From Planctomycetia bacterium (lineage in GTDB: Bacteria; Planctomycetota; UBA8108; SXIK01), in assembly GCA_005772855.1 (NCBI GenBank), contig SXIK01000241.1, forward strand, positions 1 to 64,000: a stretch of DNA of 64,000 nt. The letters are read 5' to 3'. Made by a program: the position numbers and the translations under genes. Each line of letters opens with the position of its first letter. The stretch's first letter is position 1. Shown piece by piece: positions 24,761 to 34,167 of this stretch. The notes under the pieces are model-generated. The model was not told where the DNA came from. It did no database searches and saw only the letters and a list, made by a program, of their open reading frames with translations.

Positions 24761-25960
24761 CTATCCAGTCCCATCCGGCTCAGAAACCTCCTCCGGAGCA
24801 TCTGTGGGCTCCAACGTCTCAACTGATTCCAGGTCTTGCTGAACCTCCGTACGGCCGATCCGGGGAGATTCGGTATCTACAACGGCTTCTGCCACGCTGG
24901 TGTCGGCCCTGCTCTTCCGTTCACTCTCGAGAGCCGCCGCTGCTGCCTCGCGATCCGGGAAAACCGACTTTGCCGTGAGGGGCTGCCCCTCCTGCGGCAC
25001 GTCGCCCTTGCGGAGCTTCTCAATTTCTGCATCGGAGACTGTGACGATGTCCAGGTCCCACTTGGTAAGCCTGGAGGCAAGCCGGACATTCTGTCCTCGC
25101 TTCCCGATGGCCAGCGACTGCTGGTCGGGTTTGACGTACACGACAGCTTTTCTTGCGGCGTAATCGAGATCGATGGAGGTGATCTCCGCTGGTTTGAGCG
25201 CGTACATGATGAGAACCTCAATCGATTCGTTCCACCGAACGATGTCGATCTTCTCTCCAAAGAGCTCGTCCACGATGTTCTTGATTCGGGACCCCCTCAC
25301 GCCCACGCAGGCGCCAACGCAATCGACATTGTGATCGTAGGTCGTGACTGCGATCTTGGTCCTGTAGCCGGGTTCGCGCACGATCTCCATGATCTCAATG
25401 ACCTTCTCGGCGATCTCGGGGACCTCGAGCTCGAAGAGCGCCTTGACGAGCAATGGACTTGTCCGTGACAGAATGATCTTGACCCAGCTGGCGTTCTTCT
25501 TGATCTCCTTGATGATCACCTTGATTCGCTCGCCAACCCGAAATTTCTCGCCAGGGGCCTGCTCGCTGCGGGGGAGGAGACATTCGATCTTTCCGAGATT
25601 GACAATCAGATTGGGGCCTTCCGCGCGCGCCACTGCGCCGGTCACAAGCTTGCCTGTCTTCTCCTCATACTCGCCGTAAACCTTGTCCCTTTCGGCTTCC
25701 CGAATTCTCTGAAAGAGAACCTGCTTCCCTGTCATTGCGGCCAGGCGCCCCAGGTCGACATGTTCAAGGACTTTCTCGCCATCAAGTACGGTCGACTCAC
25801 CGGAGACGCGGTCGATCACGACCTTGAGGGTCTCCAGGTCGCCTAGTTTCTTCTTCACCGCAGAGAGAAGGGCTGCCTCCACTCCCTGGAAAATTATTTC
25901 CTTGTCGATATCTTTGTCGCGGTGGATAGTGTCCACCAGCCGAAGAATCTCGCCATTCAT
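24761..25960 (-). CDS. nusA: Transcription termination/antitermination factor NusA
   Basis: Predicted 399-residue NusA that binds RNA polymerase and nascent RNA. It has an N-terminal polymerase-binding domain (EILRLVDTIHRDKDIDKEII), an S1 domain, KH1 (DCVGACVGVRGSRIKNIVDEL) and KH2 (KPDQQSLAIGKRGQNVRLA). An acidic, probably disordered tail of about 60 residues follows. The ATG at 25958-25960 is used; a TTG three codons upstream has better spacing to AGGAAGG and may be the real start. RimP and YlxR genes, which often flank it, are absent here. Confidence 0.95.
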   Translation of the reverse strand: MNGEILRLVDTIHRDKDIDKEIIFQGVEAALLSAVKKKLGDLETLKVVIDRVSGESTVLDGEKVLEHVDLGRLAAMTGKQVLFQRIREAERDKVYGEYEEKTGKLVTGAVARAEGPNLIVNLGKIECLLPRSEQAPGEKFRVGERIKVIIKEIKKNASWVKIILSRTSPLLVKALFELEVPEIAEKVIEIMEIVREPGYRTKIAVTTYDHNVDCVGACVGVRGSRIKNIVDELFGEKIDIVRWNESIEVLIMYALKPAEITSIDLDYAARKAVVYVKPDQQSLAIGKRGQNVRLASRLTKWDLDIVTVSDAEIEKLRKGDVPQEGQPLTAKSVFPDREAAAAALESERKSRADTSVAEAVVDTESPRIGRTEVQQDLESVETLEPTDAPEEVSEPDGTG

Positions 25961-26214
25961 GGGTAGCAAAGGCCTTCCTGAGTTTCAAAGGGACGCGAGT
26001 CAGAGCGTATAAAAGGCCTCCTCCAACGACCGTCTTCAAGGGCCGATCCCTGGGGGTCGCTGACTTCAGACTGCGGAGGGTTGCCTTTCGAGCTTGCGGC
26101 CACGCCGGAGTTGTTCTCCGGCTTAGCCAGCAGAGCTTCGGATCAAGTAAGTTACATAGTAGTGGCCATTTAGTAAAGTGGAACTTTCAAAATGGCTGGG
26201 GCGTAGTAACGGGC

Positions 26215-26994
26215 TCAGGGTCCTGGTTTGAGCCTCATAGCCCCAAGAGTGCTGGTCGTGCTGGGGGCGACTCCACCTGCCTCGTCGACGAGCCTTTCCC
26301 GGAGGGCAAGCAAGTCCTCCCTGGTGTCGATGTCCGGAAGTTCTTCGAGTAGGAAGGTTTCCAGGCCCAGCTCGTCCGCCCGTTCGAGGGTGCGTACAAG
26401 CACCCGAGGGGTGCTCCATGGAATCCTCTGGAACAGTTGGCGCTGGGGTTGGCGAAGGCCGATCAAGTAGTACCCACCATCGCGGGCCGGGCCCAAAACC
26501 AGATCACGTCTCCGCAAGGCCCGTAATGCCTGCTCCAAGTGTTTGGGCTGCAGGAGGGGACAGTCCGAGCCGACGGCCAGGACTGTCCGTGCACCTTCTC
26601 GAAAGGCCCGATCGAAAGCAGTGGCGAGCCTTTTCCCCAGCGTGCCCCTGGGCTGAGGCACAAGACGGAAGCGTTTTCGGAGCTCCAGGGGTATTAGAGC
26701 GCGGATGCGGTTCGGCGAGGCTGTCCCGGGCTCGAAGTGGGCCTCGAGCGCCCAGTTCCTGGGTCCAGCCACAGTTGAAAGCGTGTCCGCAAGGAAAGCC
26801 CGATAGAGCCGGGCGGCATTCTGATAGCCAACGGTGAGGCCAAGACGGGTCTTGACCTTGCCCGCCCTGGGTTCCTTCAAGAAGACCAAGACTCGTATGC
26901 CATTCACCGCCGTTCTTGCGGCCCCTGGAGGCTGCCCACGGGTTGCTTTCGGGGGCAATTGCGGTTTTCTGGGCTTTTGGTTTGCTTGACTCAT
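26215..26994 (-). CDS. DUF2064 / TIGR04282 glycosyltransferase-like protein
   Basis: Predicted 259-residue protein of the nucleotide-diphospho-sugar transferase fold family often named 'arsenosugar biosynthesis-associated glycosyltransferase'. Visible motifs are VFLKEPRAGKVKTRLG, LAVGSDCPLL, LGPARDGGYYLIGL and PDIDTREDLLAL. The exact substrate is unknown. The first 30 residues are basic and Pro-rich. It is divergent from mcsA across a 289-bp gap. Confidence 0.85.
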   Translation of the reverse strand: MSQANQKPRKPQLPPKATRGQPPGAARTAVNGIRVLVFLKEPRAGKVKTRLGLTVGYQNAARLYRAFLADTLSTVAGPRNWALEAHFEPGTASPNRIRALIPLELRKRFRLVPQPRGTLGKRLATAFDRAFREGARTVLAVGSDCPLLQPKHLEQALRALRRRDLVLGPARDGGYYLIGLRQPQRQLFQRIPWSTPRVLVRTLERADELGLETFLLEELPDIDTREDLLALRERLVDEAGGVAPSTTSTLGAMRLKPGP

Positions 26995-27283
26995 GGGGGG
27001 GCGAGTGCTAACATGCCAACTATTGTAATTGTTTTATTGTAAAGACTTTAGCTGGCTTTTCTGATATTCCAACCGCGGGCCACGTTCCCGCGGGCTCATT
27101 CAGCGTGGCGCCAGGGTGGGTGCCTTGAACTTGCCGTGATCCGGGGCAGAAAAGAGAAGAAAAGTAAGCCCCGGAAACTGTCGATTCATAGGGGGTCGCC
27201 TCCGAATCCTGCGACATATTTCGCGGCCCCTTTTGGGGGCTGCAAGCCTGGAAGCCGGCCCGGCGTAAAGGGATCCTTTTACC

Positions 27284-27796
27284 ATGCAGTGCGAATCGTG
27301 CCAGAAGAACGCGGCCACCGTGCACTTGACCGACGTTTCAAATAACACGAAGCGTGAGATCCACCTCTGCGAGTCCTGCGCGAAGACTCAGGGGGTCACG
27401 ATCAAGAGCTACCTGAACAAATCACCTTCGTATCCTGAGCTTCTGAATCAACTTGTGCACTCCCAGGCTGAGGGGGTGACTGCGGAAGAAAAGGATCTGG
27501 CGTGCCCCAAGTGCGGAATTACTTACCGGAAGTTCCGAAGCACCGGGAAGTTTGGATGTCCGAATGACTACATGGTCTTCAAGAAGGGGCTTCTTAGCCT
27601 CCTGGAGAAAATTCACGGCAAGGTGGAGCACAAGGGAAAGGTGCCCTTGAAGGCAACCGACCAGATTGCCAAGCAAAAGGAACTACGCTCCCTGAGAGCC
27701 GACCTCGAGAAGGCTGTGAGGGACGAAGCTTATGAGAAGGCCGCACGCCTCCGCGATAGAATTCATGCCCTTGAGGGGCGAGAGTCGGAGGCGTGA
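27284..27796 (+). CDS. mcsA: McsA-like zinc-binding activator of arginine kinase
   Basis: Predicted 170-residue protein with two pairs of CxxC zinc ligands (CESCQKN and CESCAK), a further CPKCG...C set, and a C-terminal UVR motif (LRADLEKAVRDEAYEKAARL). In Firmicutes McsA activates the McsB protein-arginine kinase and regulates CtsR/ClpC. It overlaps the mcsB frame end to start and begins a three-gene cluster with mcsB and clpC. No ctsR gene is present. Confidence 0.9.
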   Translation: MQCESCQKNAATVHLTDVSNNTKREIHLCESCAKTQGVTIKSYLNKSPSYPELLNQLVHSQAEGVTAEEKDLACPKCGITYRKFRSTGKFGCPNDYMVFKKGLLSLLEKIHGKVEHKGKVPLKATDQIAKQKELRSLRADLEKAVRDEAYEKAARLRDRIHALEGRESEA

Positions 27797-27825
27797 TTCG
27801 AAGTTGGGCACGAAGGAACTCACCC

Positions 27826-28920
27826 ATGGACTTAAACGATCTCCAGACAAGCGCAGGCGAGTGGTTGGGGGGCACCGGACCCGATTCGGACATTGTCATG
27901 AGCTCCCGAGTTCGCCTCGCCCGCAATCTCGCCGAGTTCCCTTTCCTGTCCCGAGCGACTCCCAAGGATCGGGGCCAGATTGAGCGTCGGATTCAAACCG
28001 AGCTCAAGCGAGCTCTTCCGGCTCCTGATCTTCGCTATTTCAGCCTGCCTCCGTTGCCGCCCGTTGATCGCCAGTTTCTTGTCGAACGGCACTTGATTAG
28101 CAGAGAACATGCCTATGGTAAGGGGCCGAGGGGCGTCTGCCTCGGAGGCGGCGAGACGATCAGCATCATGGTCAACGAGGAGGACCACTTGCGACTGCAG
28201 GCGCTCCGCTCGGGATTTCAACTCCGCTCGACCTGGGAGCAGGTGGACGACGTGGACTCTCGCCTTGAGAAAGTGCTCGACTTCGCGTTCTCACCGCAGT
28301 TCGGCTACCTCACGGTTTGCCCTACCAACGTAGGAACAGGCATGCGGGCATCCGTCATGCTTCACTTGCCCGCCCTGGTCATGTCGCAGCAAATCAACAA
28401 GGTTTTTCAGGCCGTCTCGAAAATTAACCTCGCCGTTCGAGGCCTTTATGGTGAAGGTACCCAGGCGTCGGGCGATTTCTACCAATTCTCGAACCAGCCG
28501 ACATTGGGCAAGAGCGAACTGGAGATTATCGAGACGATCGAACGTGTGATCCCAAAGATCATCGAGTACGAGCGTACCGTGAGGGAACAGCTCGTTGAGC
28601 AGCGCCGCGAAGTGATCGAGGACAAGGTCTGGCGAGCCTATGGCATGCTGCAGACAGCCCGTACGATCAATAGCGAGGAGACCATGGATTTGCTCTCCGC
28701 GGTGCGTTTGGGGGTGAACCTGAAAATTATCAGGGACGTCGGGATTTCAACCGTGAACGAGCTGTTTATACTGACGCAGCCGGCGCATCTGCAGAAATTG
28801 GAGCGGTCCGAGTTGAACGGGCCAGAGCGTGATATCACCCGGGCGACCTACATTCGTAACAGGCTCGCCGCCCGGGGCCCGTCGAGTAATGGTGCGACGA
28901 AAGGGGAATCGAAGAGTTGA
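27826..28920 (+). CDS. mcsB: Protein-arginine kinase McsB
   Basis: Predicted 364-residue phosphagen-kinase-fold enzyme that phosphorylates protein arginine to mark proteins for ClpCP. Motifs are MSSRVRLARNLAEFPFL, LGGGETISIMVNEEDHLRL and VCPTNVGTGMRASVMLHLP (reactive-cysteine loop), with a C-terminal arginine-binding region. The ATG at 27826 has AAGGA nine bases upstream. A GTG eleven codons earlier overlaps mcsA but lacks support. Confidence 0.95.
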   Translation: MDLNDLQTSAGEWLGGTGPDSDIVMSSRVRLARNLAEFPFLSRATPKDRGQIERRIQTELKRALPAPDLRYFSLPPLPPVDRQFLVERHLISREHAYGKGPRGVCLGGGETISIMVNEEDHLRLQALRSGFQLRSTWEQVDDVDSRLEKVLDFAFSPQFGYLTVCPTNVGTGMRASVMLHLPALVMSQQINKVFQAVSKINLAVRGLYGEGTQASGDFYQFSNQPTLGKSELEIIETIERVIPKIIEYERTVREQLVEQRREVIEDKVWRAYGMLQTARTINSEETMDLLSAVRLGVNLKIIRDVGISTVNELFILTQPAHLQKLERSELNGPERDITRATYIRNRLAARGPSSNGATKGESKS

Positions 28921-29068
28921 CGACGGGGTTGAGGTCGCCCGACTGTCGTCCTTGGAGAAACCTCCCCAGTGGCAATTTGGTGAATACTTGTCAAAATATG
29001 TTCGACTCGTTGGATGTTCGAAGCGCCTGACTTGGTTCTGTGAGTCTTCTTCCAAGGAAAATAAATAG

Positions 29069-31612
29069 ATGTTCGACCGCTTTACGGACCGGGCTCGCAA
29101 AGTGATGGCTCTTGCGCGGAAGGAAGCGCAACGGTTCAACCACGATTTCATAGGTACCGAGCACATCCTCCTGGGCTTGATTCAGGAGGGGAGTGGCGTG
29201 GCCGCCAATGTCCTGAAGAACCTTGGTGTCGAGGTTGAAAAGATTCGCCGGGAAATCGAGAAGAATGTCCAGTCGGGGCCTTCGATGGTCACGATGGGCC
29301 AACTCCCTTTTACTCCTCGCGCCAAGAAGGTCCTCGAGCTCTCGATGGAAGAGGCCAACGAACTCGGGCACAACTACATAGGCACCGAGCACATTCTCTT
29401 GGGACTTATTCGCGAAAATGACGGAGTCGCTGCGCAGGTGCTCCTCGATTTGAACTTGAAGCTTGAAGACGTACGCGCAGAGGTTCTTGAGCTTCTGGGA
29501 GCCGAGATGCAATCGGAGAGTAACTCCATTCCGCCGGCGGCAGGATCCTCGCAGCCCAAGAGTGCTCGGTCGAAGACCCCGGCACTCGATGCCTTCGGCC
29601 GGGACCTCACCGAACTGGCTCGCGAGGGCAAGCTTGACCCCGTGATTGGACGTCACGATGAGATCGAACGCGTCATCCAGATCTTGAGCCGCCGAACGAA
29701 GAACAATCCGGTTCTCCTGGGTGAGCCGGGTGTCGGTAAGACCGCTAGTGTTGAAGGCCTCGCGCAGGACGTCCTTAACGGCAATGTGCCGGAGATCCAT
29801 CGTGACCGCCGCATTGTTGTGCTTGACCTGGCCATGATGGTGGCTGGCACGAAGTATCGGGGCCAGTTTGAGGAGCGAATCAAGGCGGTCATGACCGAGG
29901 TCCGCCGGGTCAAGAACGTGATCCTCTTCATCGACGAGCTACACACGCTTGTGGGAGCGGGAGGTGCCGAAGGTGCGATCGATGCCTCGAATGTCTTGAA
30001 GCCGGCCCTGAGCCGCGGCGAAGTTCAATGCATTGGCGCCACGACACTCGATGAATACCGCAAGTTCATCGAGAAAGATGGAGCCCTCGAGCGTCGCTTC
30101 CAGATCATCGTCGTCAACCCGCCTTCGAAGGCCGAGACGGTGGAGATTTTGAAAGGCCTCAGGGACAAGTACGAGGCTCACCACCGGGTCCAGATCACTG
30201 ACGGCGCGATCGAGACGTCCGTCGAGCTTTCGACTCGTTACATATCCGGCCGCTTTCTTCCGGACAAGGCCATCGATGTCATCGACGAGGCTGGGTCCCG
30301 TGTCCGCATGCGTACCATGACCCGCCCTCCCGATCTGAAGGACCTTGAGCGTGAGATCGAGGAACTCAACAAGGAGAAGGAGGCGGCTGTCGCGCAGCAG
30401 GATTTTGAGCGTGCCGCAAACCTCCGGGACCAAGCCGACAAACTCAAGAAGAAGAAGGAGCAGATCAAGCGCGAGTGGCGGGAGCAGTCGAGCGAGTCGG
30501 GCGGGATCGTGGACGAGGAGGTCGTTGCCGAGACCGTCTCGAAGATGACAGGTATTCCGCTCACTCGGCTGGAGAAAGCCGAGTCCGAGCGCCTTCTCAC
30601 CATGGAGGGGGAGCTTGAGAAGAGCGTTGTCTCGCAGCAGGCGGCCATTAGCTCGATTTGCCGAGCTGTCCGCCGTTCACGTTCTGGCTTGAAGGATCCC
30701 AAGCGGCCTGTTGGCTCGTTCATTTTCCTCGGTCCCACGGGCGTCGGGAAAACACTGGTTGCCAAGGCCCTCGCGAAGTTCATGTTTGGCGAGGAAGACG
30801 CTCTGATCCAAATCGACATGTCCGAGTACATGGAGAAGCACAATGTCTCCAGGCTCGTCGGTGCCCCGCCAGGCTATGTCGGGTTTGAGGAGGGCGGCCA
30901 ACTGACGGAGAAGGTACGCCGCCGCCCTTATGCGGTGATCCTTTTCGACGAAATCGAGAAGGCTCACTCGGACGTATTCAACATGCTCCTCCAGATCATG
31001 GAGGAGGGAAAGCTTACGGACAGCTTCGGTCGTCATATTGATTTCCGCAACACGGTCTTGATCATGACTTCCAACATCGGGGCGAACATCATCAAGAACC
31101 AGGCGAGCCTGGGCTTCAAGCGTACCTCGAGTGACCGTAACTATCAGGAGATGAAAAAGGAGCTCTTGGATGAGGTTGAGAAGCACTTCAGGCCGGAGTT
31201 CTTGAATCGCCTCGATGAGGTGATTGTGTTCCAGAGCCTTCTCAAGGAAGACTTGCGCAAGATCATCGATATCGAAGTCAGGCACGTGCAGGAGCGTCTC
31301 AAGGGCATGGGGCTGGAGGTCTCGCTTTCGGATGAGGCTCGTGATCTTCTCATCGAGAAGGGCTACAACCCCGAGTTCGGCGCCCGCCCGCTGCGCCGGG
31401 CGATCGAGCAGTATATCGAGGATCCGCTGGCCGAGGAGATGCTTCGGGGCGCCTACGAAGGCAAGGCCTCGCTTCACATCGGCGTACGGGATGACCACCT
31501 CTACTTTGAAGCGGTCATCCGGGAGCCAGAGCCGGCCAACGAGCCCGTGCCCGCGGGTGTTGCTGGCGGAAGCTCCGATGACTCAAAGCCGGCGAGAAAG
31601 CCGAAAAAATAG
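29069..31612 (+). CDS. clpC: AAA+ protease unfoldase ClpC
   Basis: Predicted 847-residue ATPase that unfolds substrates for ClpP. It has two Clp-N repeats (residues 1-150), the first AAA+ module with Walker A GEPGVGKT (about 218), a UVR-containing middle domain (about 425-460) and a second AAA+ module with Walker A GPTGVGKT (about 555). The C-terminal ClpB D2-small domain precedes a Pro/Lys tail. The order mcsA-mcsB-clpC fits a phospho-arginine degradation pathway. It has a strong AAGGAAA ribosome site and is convergent with folC, 6 bp apart. Confidence 0.97.
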   Translation: MFDRFTDRARKVMALARKEAQRFNHDFIGTEHILLGLIQEGSGVAANVLKNLGVEVEKIRREIEKNVQSGPSMVTMGQLPFTPRAKKVLELSMEEANELGHNYIGTEHILLGLIRENDGVAAQVLLDLNLKLEDVRAEVLELLGAEMQSESNSIPPAAGSSQPKSARSKTPALDAFGRDLTELAREGKLDPVIGRHDEIERVIQILSRRTKNNPVLLGEPGVGKTASVEGLAQDVLNGNVPEIHRDRRIVVLDLAMMVAGTKYRGQFEERIKAVMTEVRRVKNVILFIDELHTLVGAGGAEGAIDASNVLKPALSRGEVQCIGATTLDEYRKFIEKDGALERRFQIIVVNPPSKAETVEILKGLRDKYEAHHRVQITDGAIETSVELSTRYISGRFLPDKAIDVIDEAGSRVRMRTMTRPPDLKDLEREIEELNKEKEAAVAQQDFERAANLRDQADKLKKKKEQIKREWREQSSESGGIVDEEVVAETVSKMTGIPLTRLEKAESERLLTMEGELEKSVVSQQAAISSICRAVRRSRSGLKDPKRPVGSFIFLGPTGVGKTLVAKALAKFMFGEEDALIQIDMSEYMEKHNVSRLVGAPPGYVGFEEGGQLTEKVRRRPYAVILFDEIEKAHSDVFNMLLQIMEEGKLTDSFGRHIDFRNTVLIMTSNIGANIIKNQASLGFKRTSSDRNYQEMKKELLDEVEKHFRPEFLNRLDEVIVFQSLLKEDLRKIIDIEVRHVQERLKGMGLEVSLSDEARDLLIEKGYNPEFGARPLRRAIEQYIEDPLAEEMLRGAYEGKASLHIGVRDDHLYFEAVIREPEPANEPVPAGVAGGSSDDSKPARKPKK

Positions 31613-31618
31613 GACGAC

Positions 31619-32920
31619 TCACCTCGTTCGAATCAGCCGTCGCAAGGCCCCCGCAAGGTAAAATGAGCCTGTCACCACGATGGGCCACCCCCGGTCAAGT
31701 GCTCGAGAGAGGGCAGCCTCGCTCGAACACTCCACTGTTCCATGCCCCGCCAGTTCCAGAAGCGCCTCCGGAGGAACTGACCGTTTCGGATCGGCGAGTG
31801 TCCAGATCACATCCTCTGCGATCTTTGGTAGCTCCTGGAGGATTTCGGGTAGGTTTTTGCCGGCGGAAATCGAAAATACGAGAGTCCGGGGCCTTGGATA
31901 GGCAATTTCATCGAGTGTAAGGCGGAGCGCGCGGATTGATTCGGCGGTGTGGGCGGCGTCGAGCACAACCGGTGGATCTCCGTCGAAGCGCTCCACCCTC
32001 GCCGGCAAGACCAGCGGCGATAACGCAGCCAGAACCCTGTCTCGACTCGGCTTTCGGCCGAGGGTCGCCAAGATTTGTGCCTCGAGTGTCAAGGCCAAGC
32101 CGAGGTCGGTTCTCAAGGCCGGGCCCAAGATTGCACCGGAGGGAAGGCTCCCAAGCCCTTGAACTTGCAGTGTTCCCTGGCACGGTGAAGTCACAAGGCA
32201 ATCGTTGAGCATCGAGACGGGAGCCTGTCGCATTTGCGCGGTCTCGAGGATGACATCGAGCGCGTCCTTCGGAAGGGGGCCGAGCAGGAGCGGCGTTCCA
32301 GGCTTTACGATGCCAGCTTTTTCCTTTGCTATCTTCGCGAGTGTATTCCCGAGCTGTTGCGTGTGCTCGAGACCGATGCTGGTTATGCAGGTGAATTGTG
32401 GCTCGAGGATGTTGGTCGCGTCGAGCCGCCCCCCAAGGCCAACCTCGAAGATAGCCCAATCTACCAAGTGGGCCTTGAAGCTGACCATGGCAAGGGCTGT
32501 CATGAGCTCGAAAAAGCTCGGGAAAGACGCCGGGCCCTCTGCCTGAAGCAGTTCAAGGATGGGCAGAATCTTGTTCGTCTGCTCCACGAGCACCTCATCC
32601 CTGGCGGGTTCGCCTCCCACCCGAATCCTCTCTCTGAGAGTCTCGACGTGGGGAGATGTGTAGGTTCCCACGAGCAGGCCCTCTGCCCTGAGGAGGGCAT
32701 CGAGGATCAGAGTTGTCGAGCCCTTGCCCTTGGTGCCGGCGATATGAACCGACGGAAAGCTCCGGTGCGGCTCGCCAAGCGCGGCAGAGAAGCGCTTCAT
32801 GCGGGTGAGCCCCAGCGAAGCCGCGTCGAATTTTGCCGGTGGCACGCGCTCGTAATTGGTGAAACTTGAGAGGAAGCTCTGGAATTCCTCAAAGTCGGCG
32901 AGCTTGTGGTCGGGGTGCAT
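31619..32920 (-). CDS. folC: Folylpolyglutamate / dihydrofolate synthase
   Basis: Predicted 433-residue ATP-dependent ligase adding glutamate to folates, and probably also joining dihydropteroate and glutamate. It has the Mur-ligase P-loop SVHIAGTKGKGSTT, TSPHVETLRERI, FEVGLGGRLDATNI and LEHTQQLGNTLAKIAKEKAGI, and the C-terminal VVLDAAHTAESIRAL. The ATG at 32918-32920 fits the family; the open frame upstream is low-quality sequence. It is divergent from lpxB with 76 bp between starts. Confidence 0.93.
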   Translation of the reverse strand: MHPDHKLADFEEFQSFLSSFTNYERVPPAKFDAASLGLTRMKRFSAALGEPHRSFPSVHIAGTKGKGSTTLILDALLRAEGLLVGTYTSPHVETLRERIRVGGEPARDEVLVEQTNKILPILELLQAEGPASFPSFFELMTALAMVSFKAHLVDWAIFEVGLGGRLDATNILEPQFTCITSIGLEHTQQLGNTLAKIAKEKAGIVKPGTPLLLGPLPKDALDVILETAQMRQAPVSMLNDCLVTSPCQGTLQVQGLGSLPSGAILGPALRTDLGLALTLEAQILATLGRKPSRDRVLAALSPLVLPARVERFDGDPPVVLDAAHTAESIRALRLTLDEIAYPRPRTLVFSISAGKNLPEILQELPKIAEDVIWTLADPKRSVPPEALLELAGHGTVECSSEAALSRALDRGWPIVVTGSFYLAGALRRLIRTR

Positions 32921-32996
32921 TTGGAGTTTCGAGAACCGCGAATTGTCGATTGCCGATTGCCGCTTGTCGAACGAAAAGATATATTCCCGATGTTCC

Positions 32997-34160
32997 ATGG
33001 GCACGAAACTGATTGTCTCGGCAGGTGAACGCTCCGGCGACACGCACGCAGCCAACCTGGTCCGGGAGGTTATGCGGCGCCGCCCCGATGTGGAATTTGA
33101 AGGCTTTGGCGGAGAGCTCCTCTCTGGCGCTGGATGCAAGGTCCATGAGGACTTGGTCAGCGTGGCGTCGATGGGGTTCGGCTTCGTGACCCACCTTCGG
33201 CAGTACCTGCGCGTAATTCGGACGTTTGACAGACTCCTGTGCGAATCGAGGCCGGCGTGCGTTGTGCTTGTCGACTCGCCGGGCCTCAACTTTGCCCTGG
33301 CGCGCCTTGCCAAGTGGCGCCGCGTGCCCGTCGTGTACTACATATGTCCTCAGATTTGGGCCTGGGCGCCGTGGCGCCTGGCCAAGGTGATCCACTACAC
33401 TGATTTGCTCCTCACGATCCTCCCCTTCGAGAAGAGCCTCTATGCGAATGAACGTGTTCCGGTCGTTTCAGTGGGGCACCCCGTGGGTGACTCGCTCGCC
33501 AGGGTATCTCCGCGCGGGGGCGAAGAGCTCAGGCGGCGTCTCCGAATCCGCCGATCCGACCGGGTCATCGCGATCCTTCCCGGAAGCCGTGAGCACGAGA
33601 TCGTCGATCTCATGCCGCTCTTTCGCAAAATTATTGACCGGATGGAGCTCGACCCTCGCCGGCACCGACTGCTGATCAGCTCCTTCAAGGAGAAATTCAG
33701 AGCCGACGTGGAGGGGGCCCTGTTCGGTTGCCGAATACCACACGAGGTCCTCGCGGACGATTCGCGCGTGATCACACAGGCGAGTGATCTCGTCCTTGTG
33801 GCCTCGGGGACGGCGAGCCTGGAAGTCGCATTCTACGAGAAGCCCATGCTTGTCCTTTACCAGGCGAGCGCCCTGAAGCGCCTCTTCTTCGACTTCTTTT
33901 CTGTGACACCCTTCATCGCCATGCCCAATATTCTCGGTGCCTCGCTCAATGGAGGCGAGCCCGTGGTGCTCGAACGCCTGTGTCACGGGGACGAAGCCGA
34001 GGACCTTGCCCGGATCGCCCGATCTCTCCTCACCGCGGGAGAGGAGAGATCACGGAGCATCGCGAAGCTCAAGCTTCTGAAGGAACAGGGGATCGCTCCT
34101 GGAGCCTCGGCCCGGGCGGCGGAGGCCTTGCTGGAGTTCCTCGCAAGAGACGGGCTATAA
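32997..34160 (+). CDS. lpxB: Lipid-A-disaccharide synthase
   Basis: Predicted 387-residue inner-membrane-associated glycosyltransferase that joins UDP-2,3-diacylglucosamine and lipid X in lipid A synthesis. Motifs are VSAGERSGDTHAANLV, VDSPGLNFALARLA, YICPQIWAWAPWR, LPGSREHEI and VASGTASLEVAFYEKPMLVLY. Its presence supports an LPS-bearing outer membrane, in line with bamA. The start MGTKL is chosen by family alignment; there is no strong Shine-Dalgarno. Confidence 0.95.
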   Translation: MGTKLIVSAGERSGDTHAANLVREVMRRRPDVEFEGFGGELLSGAGCKVHEDLVSVASMGFGFVTHLRQYLRVIRTFDRLLCESRPACVVLVDSPGLNFALARLAKWRRVPVVYYICPQIWAWAPWRLAKVIHYTDLLLTILPFEKSLYANERVPVVSVGHPVGDSLARVSPRGGEELRRRLRIRRSDRVIAILPGSREHEIVDLMPLFRKIIDRMELDPRRHRLLISSFKEKFRADVEGALFGCRIPHEVLADDSRVITQASDLVLVASGTASLEVAFYEKPMLVLYQASALKRLFFDFFSVTPFIAMPNILGASLNGGEPVVLERLCHGDEAEDLARIARSLLTAGEERSRSIAKLKLLKEQGIAPGASARAAEALLEFLARDGL

Positions 34161-34167
34161 TCCCTCC

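Noticed and set aside
27003-27011. GAGTGCTAA, a half of the CIRCE heat-shock operator, between DUF2064 and mcsA
   Set aside because: The other half is poor (only ACTC matches) with 10-nt spacing instead of 9, and it lies at the start of the DUF2064 gene, 270 bp from mcsA; probably chance.
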